Both the position numbers and the translations under genes were made by a program. DNA of 64,000 nucleotides from Streptomyces gardneri (GTDB lineage: Bacteria > Actinomycetota > Actinomycetes > Streptomycetales > Streptomycetaceae): NCBI RefSeq assembly GCF_006539185.1, contig NZ_BJMN01000038.1, positions 42,125 to 106,124 on the forward strand, read 5' to 3'. Shown one piece after another: positions 43,367-52,905 of this stretch. The notes under the pieces are model-generated. The model saw nothing but the letters and a program-made list of their open reading frames with translations, was not told where the DNA came from and made no database searches. Positions within the stretch are counted from its first letter, which is position 1; every line of letters starts with the position of its first letter.

Positions 43367-43786
43367 ATGGACCAAGCTTCCGACGTCCGTACGCTCGCCC
43401 TCGGCGAGACCAGCGGCACCGTCCCGCTCGCCCGCGACTTCACGCGGTCGGCGCTCACGGAGTGGGGCTGGCTCCCGGCCGCCACCGCCGACCGCAGGGC
43501 CGCCGCCGAGGACGTCCTGCTCGTCGTCTCCGAACTGGTCACCAACGCCTGCCTGCACGCCGAGGGCCCCGAGCGGCTGCGCGTCCTGCGCGGCCCCCAG
43601 GTCGTACGCCTCGAAGTCACCGACCGCGGCGCCGGCCAGCCCGCACCCCGCACCCCGCACCGCTCGGGCCGGCCCGGCGGCCACGGCATGTTCATCGTCC
43701 AGCGCCTCTGCCTGGACTGGGGCATCGACCGCACCCCCGGCGCCCCCGGCAAGACCGTCTGGGCCGAACTCGCCGCTCCCGCCTAG
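43367..43786 (+). CDS. prsI: Anti-sigma factor, SpoIIAB/RsbW-like ATPase
   Basis: A 139-residue GHKL ATPase/kinase. The N box is VVSELVTNACLHAEG, the G1-type block VTDRGAGQP and the G2-type RPGGHGMFIVQRL. It is expected to bind and inhibit the adjacent sigma factor and phosphorylate the STAS partner. It lies 68 bp downstream of the STAS gene and is followed directly by the short repeat element. Symbol by analogy with the S. coelicolor locus. Confidence 0.87.
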   Translation: MDQASDVRTLALGETSGTVPLARDFTRSALTEWGWLPAATADRRAAAEDVLLVVSELVTNACLHAEGPERLRVLRGPQVVRLEVTDRGAGQPAPRTPHRSGRPGGHGMFIVQRLCLDWGIDRTPGAPGKTVWAELAAPA

Positions 43787-43787
43787 G

Positions 43788-43847
43788 GGGGGTGTCTTGC
43801 CGATCAGGCCCCGCTCCCTGATCCGGCCTGATCGACAAGACACCCCC
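43788..43847. repeat. MITE-like inverted-repeat element, short copy
   Basis: A 60-bp hairpin: 23-bp arms 43788-43810 and 43825-43847 with one mismatch. On the minus strand its first 37 bases equal 4771-4807 exactly and its last 23 match 4942-4964 at 22 positions, so it is the long element minus 134 internal bases. It starts two bases after the anti-sigma stop and may end that transcript. Confidence 0.8.
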
Positions 43848-43959
43848 TGGCATTTTCACAAGTTCACCGGTTCCTCTGCCTTCCCTCCGCAAGGCCCCGG
43901 GCGTACCTTGACGGCCAATCTGAAAGACCGTCAGTTACGTTGCGGTGAGGGGTGCTCGG

Positions 43960-44664
43960 GTGTCCAAGGTGCCGAACCGAAGGAGAACGGCCGCCGGTCT
44001 CACGGCGGCGGTCGCGGTGGCGGGCGCCACCGTGCTGACCGCCGCACCGGCCGCCCAGGCGACCGTCGTCGATGTGAACTACGCGTGCGTGACGAAGATC
44101 GGCCCGAAGGACGCCGTCTCGCCCGTCGACATCAAGGCCGTCAAGAGCGGCAGCGGCTACACGATCACGATGTCCTTCGACAAGGGCGTCTCCGACAGCC
44201 CGATCGAGCTGGGCAAGGGCGTCATGACCCCGCGCGCCGAGCTCGTCCTCGGCGGGGCCGCGTCGGGCACGGTGAAGGTCAAGGGCACGCCGAACACGGC
44301 CGCCATCCCGCCGGACACCCCGATCAAGATCGGCACGCTGACCGGGACGTTCACGCCGACGAAGAACGGCAAGGTCACCTTCACGGCCGGCACGCTCATC
44401 GTGCACGCCCTCGGCATGGACGCGGCCGAGTGCAAGCCGAAGAACAACCCCGCGCCCTCGCTCGAACTGGAGGTCACCGGGCTCTCCGGCGGCGACGCCG
44501 ACCCGCCCGCCGGGAACGACGACGGCGACGACGACGGCTCCGGGTCCGAACTGCCCAAGACCGGCCCGCTCGACTCCGCCATGGCCCTCGGGACCCTCGG
44601 CGGAACCGTCCTGCTGACCGGCGCCGCCGGAGTCCTCTGGCTCACGCGGCGCACGGCACGCTGA
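43960..44664 (+). CDS. Sortase-anchored surface protein with LPKTG motif
   Basis: A 234-residue exported protein. Signal peptide ends near residue 32 (PAAQATVV). A single beta-rich domain (about 33-165) contains two Cys and the block SGTVKVKGTPNTAAIPPDTP. An Asp/Gly-rich wall spacer follows, then LPKTG, a hydrophobic helix and an Arg tail. GTG 43960 has GAGGGG 7 nt upstream. The domain is repeated in the last gene of this operon. Coupled to the next gene by TGATG. Ligand unknown. Confidence 0.85.
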   Translation: MSKVPNRRRTAAGLTAAVAVAGATVLTAAPAAQATVVDVNYACVTKIGPKDAVSPVDIKAVKSGSGYTITMSFDKGVSDSPIELGKGVMTPRAELVLGGAASGTVKVKGTPNTAAIPPDTPIKIGTLTGTFTPTKNGKVTFTAGTLIVHALGMDAAECKPKNNPAPSLELEVTGLSGGDADPPAGNDDGDDDGSGSELPKTGPLDSAMALGTLGGTVLLTGAAGVLWLTRRTAR

Positions 44665-45521
44665 TGCGGGCGGCGGCGACACGCTCCGGGCTCCTCGCCG
44701 CCGCGGCCGCCCTCCTCGGCGCGGTCGCGGCGGCACCCCCGGCTGCCCAGGCCTGGACGGCGGCACCCGCCGCCGGACGGCCGTACGCCTATCTGGAAGG
44801 CCCCGCGGGAAGCGTCCTCCAGGACAGCCTGTCGGTGACCAACCCGGGCGCGCGGCCGCTCACCGTACGACTCGCGGGGGAGGGCGCGCCGGTGGCCTTC
44901 GCCGCGCGGACCGTCACCGTGCCGGCCAGGACCCGGGCGGACGTGCCGTTCGCCGTGACCGTCACCGCGGACACCCCGCCCGGCGACCACCGCGGCACCG
45001 TGCGCGCCACGGCCGCCGGACGCGAGCTGAGCGTGGAGCTGCACCTGCGGGTGAGCGGCCCGCGCCTCGCCGCGCTCACCGTCGAGGACGTCCGCGTCGA
45101 CGAGGCCACCGGCGCCCTCCGCTACACCCTGGTCAACCGCGGCACGACCGTCCTCGCCCCGACCCTCGCCGTCCGCGCCGAGGGCCTCCTCGGCACGGTC
45201 CTCGACCGGCCGGAGCGCGCCCTGCCGCTCACCCTGCGCCCCGGCGAGCGGGCCACCCGCACCGAACCCTGGCCCGACCCGCCCGCCCTCGACTCCGTCA
45301 CCGTCCGGCTGACCGCCGGCGCCCCCGGCGCGCCCTCCGCCACCGCCCGCACCGAGGCCGCCTTCGCCGAGCTCCCCGCCCTCGCGGGGGCGGCCGGGCT
45401 GCTCCTCGCGGCGGCGGGCGGCGGCGCTTGGGCGGTACGGCGGCGGGGCAGGGCCGGAAGCCGTACGGGTGTGGGTCCCCGTACCCGTACCCCGCAAGCG
45501 TCGACGGGAGCGACATCATGA
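44664..45521 (+). CDS. Exported beta-sandwich protein with C-terminal membrane helix
   Basis: A 285-residue protein with a signal peptide (to about residue 27, PAAQAWT). Two Ig/NEW3-like beta-sandwich segments follow (DSLSVTNPGARPLTVRLAGE; LRYTLVNRGTTVLAPTLAV). A C-terminal hydrophobic helix (AGAAGLLLAAAGGGAWAV) precedes a basic tail. The layout resembles WxL-associated DUF916/DUF11-type surface proteins. Its start overlaps the previous stop (TGATG at 44662) and its stop overlaps the next start, so it is produced in step with its neighbours. Confidence 0.75.
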   Translation: MRAAATRSGLLAAAAALLGAVAAAPPAAQAWTAAPAAGRPYAYLEGPAGSVLQDSLSVTNPGARPLTVRLAGEGAPVAFAARTVTVPARTRADVPFAVTVTADTPPGDHRGTVRATAAGRELSVELHLRVSGPRLAALTVEDVRVDEATGALRYTLVNRGTTVLAPTLAVRAEGLLGTVLDRPERALPLTLRPGERATRTEPWPDPPALDSVTVRLTAGAPGAPSATARTEAAFAELPALAGAAGLLLAAAGGGAWAVRRRGRAGSRTGVGPRTRTPQASTGATS

Positions 45522-46615
45522 GGCCGACGAGACGGTCGCGCACGGCCGCGGCCCTGGTCACAGCCCTGCTCACGGCCCTCGCCCTCGCGCTGCCGCCCGC
45601 GGTCACCGCGACGGCCGCGCCCGGGCCCGTCGTCGAGCTCTCGGAGACCGAGGGCGGCAAGGGCGGCACGATCACCGTCAGCGGCAGCGGCTGGAAACCG
45701 GGCGCGCTGCTCATGCTCCTGATCTGCGGCCAGTCCGCCCCCGGCAAGGGCGTCATCGGCGGCACCAATTCCTGCGCCAACAGCGAGGGCCGGGCCGCCA
45801 CCGTCGACGCCAGGGGCGCGTTCAGCGCGAAGCTCCCGGTCGCCGAACCGCCCAAGCCCTGCCCCTGCGTCGTGCACGTGGCCGGAGTCACCGGCCAGCA
45901 GGACGCGGTCGACAAGGAGTTCGCGGTCGCCGGGCACCCCACGGCTCCGCTCCCCGAGCCCTCGGGCAACGGACGGCTCGCCGTCCTCGCGGCCGTCCGT
46001 CTCGACGGCTCCAGCGGCCTCCTCGTCTGGTTCGGGGCGCCGCCGCGCCGCGAGGTCGTCTTCACCGTCGGCAACCTCGGCTCGGCCACCGTCAAGGACC
46101 CCGTCTTCGAGGTCGGCACGAGCCACGGCGTCTTCGCGCCGCAGTACGAGGAACGCCAGTGGCGCGGCACCATCGAACCCGGCAAGAAGGCCCTGATCCG
46201 GCTCCCGGCCGAGCTCACGGCGGGCGCGCACGGCGACTACCAGCTCTCCGTGCGGTACGCGGGCAAGGTCCTCGTCGAGCAGCCGTGGGGGGTGGGCCGC
46301 CCCTGGGGCGTGACGCTCTTCTGGGTGCTGCTCGCCGTCGTCGTGCCGGCCGCGCTGTTCCGGATCGGGATGGCCGTGGTGGACCGCGCCAGGCCGGCCA
46401 CCGGACGCCCCGCCGCGGGAGGCCCGCCGGCCGGACGCCGGGGCCCGCGCCTTCCCCGTACGGCCGCACCGCGCCGCCGTACCCGCACGTCCGTCCCCGC
46501 CCCCGTCACCCGGGACGCGAGGGACGACGAACCGACCACGGTCCTGCCGTGGTTCAGCCCTGACTCCGCACCGTCAGCGCCAGAGAGCAGTCCGACGACG
46601 AAGGGACATGCGTGA
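45518..46615 (+). CDS. Exported membrane-anchored protein, neocarzinostatin-like domain
   Basis: A 365-residue protein. Signal peptide at 1-~34. A domain at about 35-145 with TVSGSGWKPGALLMLLICGQ resembles the neocarzinostatin/IPT-like beta-sandwich seen in actinobacterial surface proteins, with four to five Cys. A second sandwich (~165-265) has VVFTVGNLGSATVKDPVFE. A membrane helix lies near 275-295, followed by a ~70-residue basic, Pro-rich cytoplasmic tail. ATGA overlaps at both ends. Third gene of the surface operon. Confidence 0.75.
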   Translation: MRPTRRSRTAAALVTALLTALALALPPAVTATAAPGPVVELSETEGGKGGTITVSGSGWKPGALLMLLICGQSAPGKGVIGGTNSCANSEGRAATVDARGAFSAKLPVAEPPKPCPCVVHVAGVTGQQDAVDKEFAVAGHPTAPLPEPSGNGRLAVLAAVRLDGSSGLLVWFGAPPRREVVFTVGNLGSATVKDPVFEVGTSHGVFAPQYEERQWRGTIEPGKKALIRLPAELTAGAHGDYQLSVRYAGKVLVEQPWGVGRPWGVTLFWVLLAVVVPAALFRIGMAVVDRARPATGRPAAGGPPAGRRGPRLPRTAAPRRRTRTSVPAPVTRDARDDEPTTVLPWFSPDSAPSAPESSPTTKGHA

Positions 46616-48186
46616 GTACGCAACGGAGGATGAGCGCGGCCGGTGTCGCGCTGATGCTCGGCGGCGCGGGGATCCTGATTTCCGCCGGCCCCGCACAGGC
46701 CGCCGAGGTCTCGTACAAGACGGAGTGCGTCCCCCCGCCCATCTCCGGGCTCCCGCCGGTGCAGGGCACCACGAAGGTGCTCATCACCGCACCGGCGGAG
46801 GCCAAGGTCGGCGACGAGGTCGAGATCGTCTGGAAGACGGTCCAGGCCGCCTCGAAGAACCCCGACGTGCTCGACCTCGGAGCGGACACCGTGAAGCCGA
46901 GCGGTGTCCTCACCGTGGGCGGCGCGGGGAGCGGCACCGTCGCGATGGAGGGGCCGCGGAAGAACCCGCCGATCCCCAAGAACAGCGCGATGGTGCTGCC
47001 CGAGATGAAGGGGAAGCTGAAGCTGGACAAGGCGGGCGACATCACGCTGACGCCCGACAAGTACACGATCAACGTGTCCAAGCCGCTGTCGACGGACACG
47101 AAGTGCACCCCAAAGGAAGCGGTCCCGGTCGCCGCGACGATCAAGGTGACGGCGGGCGGGGGCGGCAGCAGCTCCGGCAGCTCCGGCACGTCGAGCGGTG
47201 GCGCGAGCACGACGACCTCGGGTGGCGGGAGCAGTACGACGACGTCGGGTGGGAGCAGCACGACCACGTCCGGTGGAAGCAGCACGACCACCTCGGGCGG
47301 CAGCAGCACCACCACGTCCGGAGGTACCTCCACCAACGGCGGCCACACGGGCGGCGCGGCGGCCAGTTCCAGTGGCGGTACGGGCGGCTCGGCGTCCTCC
47401 GCGGGCGGCAGCACCACCTCAGGCAGCACCTCCTCCGGCAGCACCTCCGGCGGAAGCTCCACCTCGGGCAGCGGCTCCGCCTCCGGCGGCAGCGGCGGTT
47501 CCGGTGGCGGCCAGACCGACTTCCCTGGCAAGGAAGTCGCCGTCGCCTTCGCCTGTCAGTCCCCCGGTCCGCCGAACATCAGCTCCAAGGTGACGATCAG
47601 CGCCAAGAAGAACGGCGCGGTCTACGACCTCACGGTCAAGACGGCCAAGGGCGTCATGGACAGCCCCGCTCCCCTCCCCAAGGGAGCCCTCGTCCCGACC
47701 ATGGTCGTGAAGATCGGCGGGGCCGACAGCGGCACGGTGAAGGTCACCGGCGCCCCCAACCCCACCGCGGTCGCGGCGGGCGCTCCGGTGAGCCTGGAGG
47801 ACATGAAGGGCACGTACAAGCCCGGCGCGACCGGGAAGTCCACCCTCAGCGCGGGCGCGCTGACCATCCACGTCACGCTCGGCTCGGCGAAGATGGACAT
47901 CCCCTGCCAGGTCAAGGGCACCGCCCCGGTCTCCCTGGAGCTGGACACGAGCAAGCAGGCCGGCGGGGCGAGCGGCGGCTCGGACGGCGGTTCGAGCACC
48001 TCGGGCTCCGGCTCGGCCTCCGGCGGCGGCAGCACGGCCTCCGGTGGCTCCTCCGGTGAGAACCTCGCCGAGACGGGCGCCGAGAGCGACGGCGCCCTGC
48101 GCGCCCTCGCCCTGGTCGCGGGCACGGTCATCCTCATCGGCGGCGCGGTGTTCACCTTCACACCGTGGGCGCGGCTGAGGCGCTGA
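46612..48186 (+). CDS. Sortase-anchored surface protein with LAETG motif and Ser/Thr/Gly-rich linker
   Basis: A 524-residue exported protein. Signal peptide to about residue 30. A first beta-rich domain (~35-180) contains SGTVAMEGPRKNPPIP. A ~120-residue Ser/Thr/Gly linker includes four exact GSSTTTSG units. The second domain (~300-440, SGTVKVTGAPNPTAVAAGAP) is clearly related to that of the LPKTG protein at 43960. A second Gly/Ser spacer precedes LAETG, a hydrophobic helix and a basic end. LAxTG is the known signal for class E sortase in Streptomyces. Last gene of the coupled operon. Confidence 0.87.
   Translation: MSTQRRMSAAGVALMLGGAGILISAGPAQAAEVSYKTECVPPPISGLPPVQGTTKVLITAPAEAKVGDEVEIVWKTVQAASKNPDVLDLGADTVKPSGVLTVGGAGSGTVAMEGPRKNPPIPKNSAMVLPEMKGKLKLDKAGDITLTPDKYTINVSKPLSTDTKCTPKEAVPVAATIKVTAGGGGSSSGSSGTSSGGASTTTSGGGSSTTTSGGSSTTTSGGSSTTTSGGSSTTTSGGTSTNGGHTGGAAASSSGGTGGSASSAGGSTTSGSTSSGSTSGGSSTSGSGSASGGSGGSGGGQTDFPGKEVAVAFACQSPGPPNISSKVTISAKKNGAVYDLTVKTAKGVMDSPAPLPKGALVPTMVVKIGGADSGTVKVTGAPNPTAVAAGAPVSLEDMKGTYKPGATGKSTLSAGALTIHVTLGSAKMDIPCQVKGTAPVSLELDTSKQAGGASGGSDGGSSTSGSGSASGGGSTASGGSSGENLAETGAESDGALRALALVAGTVILIGGAVFTFTPWARLRR
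47227..47322 (+). repeat. Four tandem 24-bp units encoding GSSTTTSG
   Basis: Units begin at 47227, 47251, 47275 and 47299. The protein repeat is exact while the DNA differs at synonymous positions, so the peptide is under selection rather than freshly expanded. Confidence 0.85.
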
Positions 48187-48202
48187 GACGGCCCATGACG
48201 GC

Positions 48203-48238
48203 GAAGGCCGCCGCACCGGAACCGGTGCGGCGGCCTTC
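48203..48238. terminator. Strong bidirectional terminator
   Basis: Perfect 17-bp stem (48203-48219 with 48222-48238; arm GAAGGCCGCCGCACCGG) around AA, between the convergent surface operon and peptide transporter. Confidence 0.88.
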
Positions 48239-48259
48239 AGGCGCGTACGGAGCGGGGCG

Positions 48260-49777
48260 TCAGTGGACGTCGCCCATCATCGCCTGGACCTTCTTGCGGT
48301 ACATGAAGACCGCGAAGCCGGCGCCGACGGCGAGGGCCGCCTGCAGGGCGATGATCCCTGTTCCGTTGAGGTCCACCCCGGCCAGCGAGAGCAGACCGGT
48401 GGTGCAGTCACCTGCGGTGACGGCGAGGAACCAGACGCCCATCATCTGGGAGGCGTACTTCTTCGGCGCCATCTTCGTGGTGACGGAGAGGCCGACGGGG
48501 GAGAGGCAGAGCTCACCGATGGTCTGGATCATGTAGATCGAGACGAGCCACATCGGGGAGACCATGGTGCCGTCGCCCGCCATGCCCATCGGGACGATGA
48601 AGACGAAGAAGGACGCGCCGACCAGGACCAGACCCATCGCGAACTTCACGATGGTGTTCGGCTCCTGGTTCTTACGAGCCAGCCACAGCCACAGCCAGGC
48701 GAAGACCGGGGCCAGCGCCATGACGAACATGGGGTTGAGCGACTGGTACCAGGTGGCGGACGGGTCGAAGCCGAAGATGGAACCGGTCTTGTCGTCGGCG
48801 AACAGCGACAGGGTGGAGCCACCCTGGTCGTAGATCATCCAGAAGATGGCGGCGGCGACGAAGAACCAGATGTAGCCGTTCATCTTCGACTGCTCGGTCT
48901 TGTCGAGGTCCTTGTCGCGCTTGATGCGGACGAGGACGGCGACGGGGATGAGCAGGCCGGCGAGGGTGAGCGGGACCAGGGCCCAGTTCAGGGTGAACAG
49001 GTCGAGGCCGACGACGACACCGTAGAAGACGGCGGCCAGCGCGACCACGAGCGAGGCCTTGACCAGGATCCGCTTCTTCTCCTCGGCGGAGAGCGGGTTC
49101 GGGACGAGGCTGCTCGTCGGGCTCAGGCTCTTGCTGAAGGACAGGAAGCAGGCGAGACCGAGCGCCATGCCGGCGGCGGCGAGGGCGAAGCCCAGGTGCC
49201 AGTTGACCTTCTCGCCGAGGGTGCCGACGACGAAGGGCGCCACGAAGGCACCCAGGTTGATGCCGATGTAGAAGAGCGTGAAGCCACCGTCACGGCGCGG
49301 GTCGTCCGGGCCGTCGTAGAGGTGGCCGACCATCGTCGAGATGTTGGCCTTGAGCAGACCGGAGCCTGCCGCGACGAGCGCGAGACCCACGAAGAACATC
49401 GCCTGGCCGGGGAGGGCCAGCGAGACGTGACCGGCGATGATCACGAAGCCGGCGATGGTGACGGTCTTGCGGGCGCCCCAGACGCGGTCGCCGAACCAGC
49501 CGCCGGGCATGGCCATCAGGTAGACCATCGACACGTACACGGAGTAGATCGCCGTGGCCGTGGCCGCGGTCATCGCGAGGCCGCCGCCCTGGCTGCCCGT
49601 GGCCGCGTCCGCGCCGCCGGAGACCAGGTACAGAACGAGAAGAGCCCTCATGCCGTAGTAGGAGAAGCGCTCCCACATCTCGGTGAAGAAGAGGGTGGCC
49701 AGGCCGCGGGGGTGGCCGAGGAACGTCTTCCCGGAATCAAAGGTTCCGTTCGAAGCCGTCGTCAGGCTGGACGCCAT
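48260..49777 (-). CDS. Proton-dependent oligopeptide transporter (POT/PTR2 family)
   Basis: A 505-residue MFS-fold peptide/proton symporter with about 14 helices. The diagnostic ExxER proton-coupling motif is at Glu33-Met-Trp-Glu36-Arg37 within FFTEMWERFSYYG; further POT signatures are GGWFGDRVWGARKTV and GSGLLKANIST. ATG 49777 has AAGGA 6 nt upstream; the frame extending to 49876 is rejected. Imports di- and tripeptides. Monocistronic, with a 426-bp spacer to the two-component system. Confidence 0.93.
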   Translation of the reverse strand: MASSLTTASNGTFDSGKTFLGHPRGLATLFFTEMWERFSYYGMRALLVLYLVSGGADAATGSQGGGLAMTAATATAIYSVYVSMVYLMAMPGGWFGDRVWGARKTVTIAGFVIIAGHVSLALPGQAMFFVGLALVAAGSGLLKANISTMVGHLYDGPDDPRRDGGFTLFYIGINLGAFVAPFVVGTLGEKVNWHLGFALAAAGMALGLACFLSFSKSLSPTSSLVPNPLSAEEKKRILVKASLVVALAAVFYGVVVGLDLFTLNWALVPLTLAGLLIPVAVLVRIKRDKDLDKTEQSKMNGYIWFFVAAAIFWMIYDQGGSTLSLFADDKTGSIFGFDPSATWYQSLNPMFVMALAPVFAWLWLWLARKNQEPNTIVKFAMGLVLVGASFFVFIVPMGMAGDGTMVSPMWLVSIYMIQTIGELCLSPVGLSVTTKMAPKKYASQMMGVWFLAVTAGDCTTGLLSLAGVDLNGTGIIALQAALAVGAGFAVFMYRKKVQAMMGDVH

Positions 49778-50203
49778 GTCGATCCTTGCTCTGTCGGGAC
49801 GCTCGCCTTGTGAGCGGGGTGCGCCCGGTGGGGGAGGCCGGCACCGGCGGAGCCGTTGGACTCCACCGGGATCCACGCCCCGGGAGGCGCGTCATCGCGT
49901 CCCGGAACCCGGCCCACAGGTCGTTCACCGTCTTCGAGTTCGGCTGAGCCGACCTCACGCAGAAAGAGGACCTTGCCGCACGAAGCTGGCCAAAGGTCCC
50001 CGATTACCGCTACAGACGTCTCGCCACCATACGACACGACAGTGCCGGATATGGAAGGACTTGAGAGATGGATCACAGGCGGCAGCGCAACCACGCAAGG
50101 CCATTCGAAGGTCATGAGCAGGATGGCCACAGGATCCCCAGGGGTCACCCGGGTCGGACGGATCCCGCCACGGCCCGGTGGCCGTGCGGACTACCATCAC
50201 CCC
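49778..50203. other. Intergenic region between transporter and response regulator
   Basis: 426 bp with lower GC than its surroundings, holding the divergent promoters of both genes. I see no credible small gene, strong hairpin or long repeat in it. TACCAT at 50192-50197 is a possible -10 element for the response regulator. Confidence 0.6.
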
Positions 50204-50881
<678 letters not shown>

Positions 50882-50889
50882 GAAGCGTC

Positions 50890-52161
50890 TTGCGTCGCCG
50901 TCTGATCAACTCCACGCTCGCCGTGGTGCTCGTCGTCATCGGCGTCTTCGGCGTCTCGCTCGTCATCGTCGAGACCCGCACGATCTCCAGCAGCGCGCAG
51001 GAGAGCGTGGACTCGGAGGCGCTGCGGATCGTCTCCATCGTCGACAGCCGGCTCATCGGCGGCGAGCCGGTGAACCCGGACATCCTGGCCGAGCAGAGCG
51101 GCGCCAAGCGGTACGCGCAGATCCGTATCCCCGGCCGCGACACCATCGAGATCGGCAGCCGCCCCACCGGGGACGTCATCCGCGGCCTCGCCGAGGGCGA
51201 GCGCGGCGAGACCGTGGTCGTCGAGGAGTCCCGCTCGACGGTCACCGCCGAGGTCGGCCGCACCCTCCTGATCATCGGCGCGGTGGCGCTGCTCGCCGTC
51301 ATCGCCGCCGTCCTCCTCGCCGTACGCCAGGCCGACAAGCTGGCGTCCCCGCTGACCGACCTCGCCGAGACCGCCGAGCGCCTCGGCTCCGGCGACCCGA
51401 GGCCCCGGCACAAGCGGTACGGGGTGCCCGAGCTCGACCGGGTCGCGGACGTCCTCGACGCCTCGGCCGAGCGCATCGCCCGGATGCTCACCGCCGAGCG
51501 CCGGCTCGCCGCCGACGCCTCGCATCAGCTCCGTACGCCCCTCACGGCCCTCTCCATGCGCCTGGAGGAGGTCGCCCTCGCCGACGACCTGGACACGGTC
51601 AAGGAGGAGGCGACGATCGCGCTCACGCAGGTCGAGCGGCTCACCGACGTCGTCGAACGGCTCCTGACGAACTCCCGCGACCCCCGTACGGGCTCCGCCG
51701 TCGCCTTCGACCTCGACGAGGTCGTCAAGCAGCAGCTGGAGGAGTGGCGGTCGGCCTACCGCAGCGCGGGACGGGCCATCGTGCACTCGGGGAAGCAGGG
51801 GATGCGGGCCGTCGGCACCCCGGGCGCGGTCGCCCAGGTCCTCGCGGCGCTGATCGAGAACTCGCTCATGCACGGCGGTGGCACCGTCGCCGTACGGACC
51901 CGGGTCACCGGCAACCAGTCGGTGATCGAGGTCACGGACGAGGGCCCCGGCGTCCCGTCCGACCTCGGCGCGCGGATCTTCGAGCGGGCCGTGAGCGGCC
52001 GCAGCTCCACGGGGATCGGCCTGGCCGTCGCACGGGACCTGGCGGAGGCGGACGGCGGGCGACTGGAACTCCTCCAGCAGCACCCGCCGGTCTTCGCGCT
52101 CTTCCTGAGCCGAGAGGTCAGGAGCGTCTCGGACGAGTCGCGGGAGCGCCCCGTACGGTGA
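50890..52161 (+). CDS. Sensor histidine kinase
   Basis: A 423-residue membrane kinase. TM1 is about 7-28; the extracytoplasmic sensor segment about 30-122; TM2 about 125-146. HAMP 147-200, H-box DASHQLRTPLTAL with His212, N-box ALIENSLMHGG, G1 VTDEGPGVP and G2 STGIGLAVA follow. The ~90-residue sensor is small and not a known domain by eye. The TTG start at 50890 has AGGAAG upstream. Partner of the preceding regulator. Confidence 0.93.
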   Translation: MRRRLINSTLAVVLVVIGVFGVSLVIVETRTISSSAQESVDSEALRIVSIVDSRLIGGEPVNPDILAEQSGAKRYAQIRIPGRDTIEIGSRPTGDVIRGLAEGERGETVVVEESRSTVTAEVGRTLLIIGAVALLAVIAAVLLAVRQADKLASPLTDLAETAERLGSGDPRPRHKRYGVPELDRVADVLDASAERIARMLTAERRLAADASHQLRTPLTALSMRLEEVALADDLDTVKEEATIALTQVERLTDVVERLLTNSRDPRTGSAVAFDLDEVVKQQLEEWRSAYRSAGRAIVHSGKQGMRAVGTPGAVAQVLAALIENSLMHGGGTVAVRTRVTGNQSVIEVTDEGPGVPSDLGARIFERAVSGRSSTGIGLAVARDLAEADGGRLELLQQHPPVFALFLSREVRSVSDESRERPVR

Positions 52162-52201
52162 ACGGGCCGGTCAGCCGGTCGGCAGGGGCGCGGTACGTCG
52201 C

Positions 52202-52717
52202 TCAGACGCGGTCGGGCTGGCGGCGGGGCACCTGGTGCGGAGGCTGCTCGAGGAACGATTCGGCGGCCTGCACGGCCTCCTTCGCGGGCAGCGCGCGGAA
52301 CACCCACGTGCGGTACGACCAGAAGCGGAACAGGGTCGCGACGCCGATGCCGAAGAACTTGAAGATGTTGCTCGCGAGCGGACCGTCCCAGCCGAAGCCG
52401 TACGTCGCCGCGTACAGCAGACCGTTCTGGATCACCAGGCCGATCAGGCTGAAGAGGAGGAAGAGCGACATCTCCTTGGTGCGGCTGCTCTTGTCCCGGT
52501 CGCGGTACGTGAAGTAACGGAACCCCACGTAGTTGAAGGCGATCGCGACCAGCGTGGCGATGATGCTGGCCCGCACGACCGGCAGATCCGAGAAGTGCCG
52601 TACGAGGTTGAACACCCCGAGGTCGACCAGGACACCGACAGCCCCCACTGCCCCGAACTTGGCGACCTCACGGAAGAGCCCGTTGAGTCGCATGCGCAGC
52701 GCGCCGGGTTCACTCAT
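52202..52717 (-). CDS. GtrA family membrane protein
   Basis: A 171-residue protein with four transmembrane helices (for example KFGAVGAVGVLVDLGVFNLV and FLLFSLIGLVIQNGLLYAA) and the family's aromatic-rich loop NYVGFRYFTYRDR. GtrA proteins act in cell-surface polysaccharide synthesis, perhaps flipping lipid-linked sugars. ATG 52717 gives the usual size; the frame extends to 52858 without support. Monocistronic and divergent from purK. Confidence 0.87.
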   Translation of the reverse strand: MSEPGALRMRLNGLFREVAKFGAVGAVGVLVDLGVFNLVRHFSDLPVVRASIIATLVAIAFNYVGFRYFTYRDRDKSSRTKEMSLFLLFSLIGLVIQNGLLYAATYGFGWDGPLASNIFKFFGIGVATLFRFWSYRTWVFRALPAKEAVQAAESFLEQPPHQVPRRQPDRV

Positions 52718-52905
52718 GGTGATGGCTCTGTCCCGTCCGTCCGGGTGACGTCCGGGCGACGTCAACCCAACCATGCTAACCAGCCCCCCTGTGACCCGCC
52801 CGAGTACCTCGCAAACCACGGGCAAACCCGGTTCCCACCTGCGCTGTCCTTGTCGCAAACCACAGGCGGAAGAGTGTTCCCTGATGGTGCGGATACCCTA
52901 AGAGG

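Noticed and set aside
47227..47322. Regular 24-bp repeats considered as a CRISPR array
   Set aside because: There are no unique spacers; the units are contiguous and code in frame for a Ser/Thr/Gly linker.
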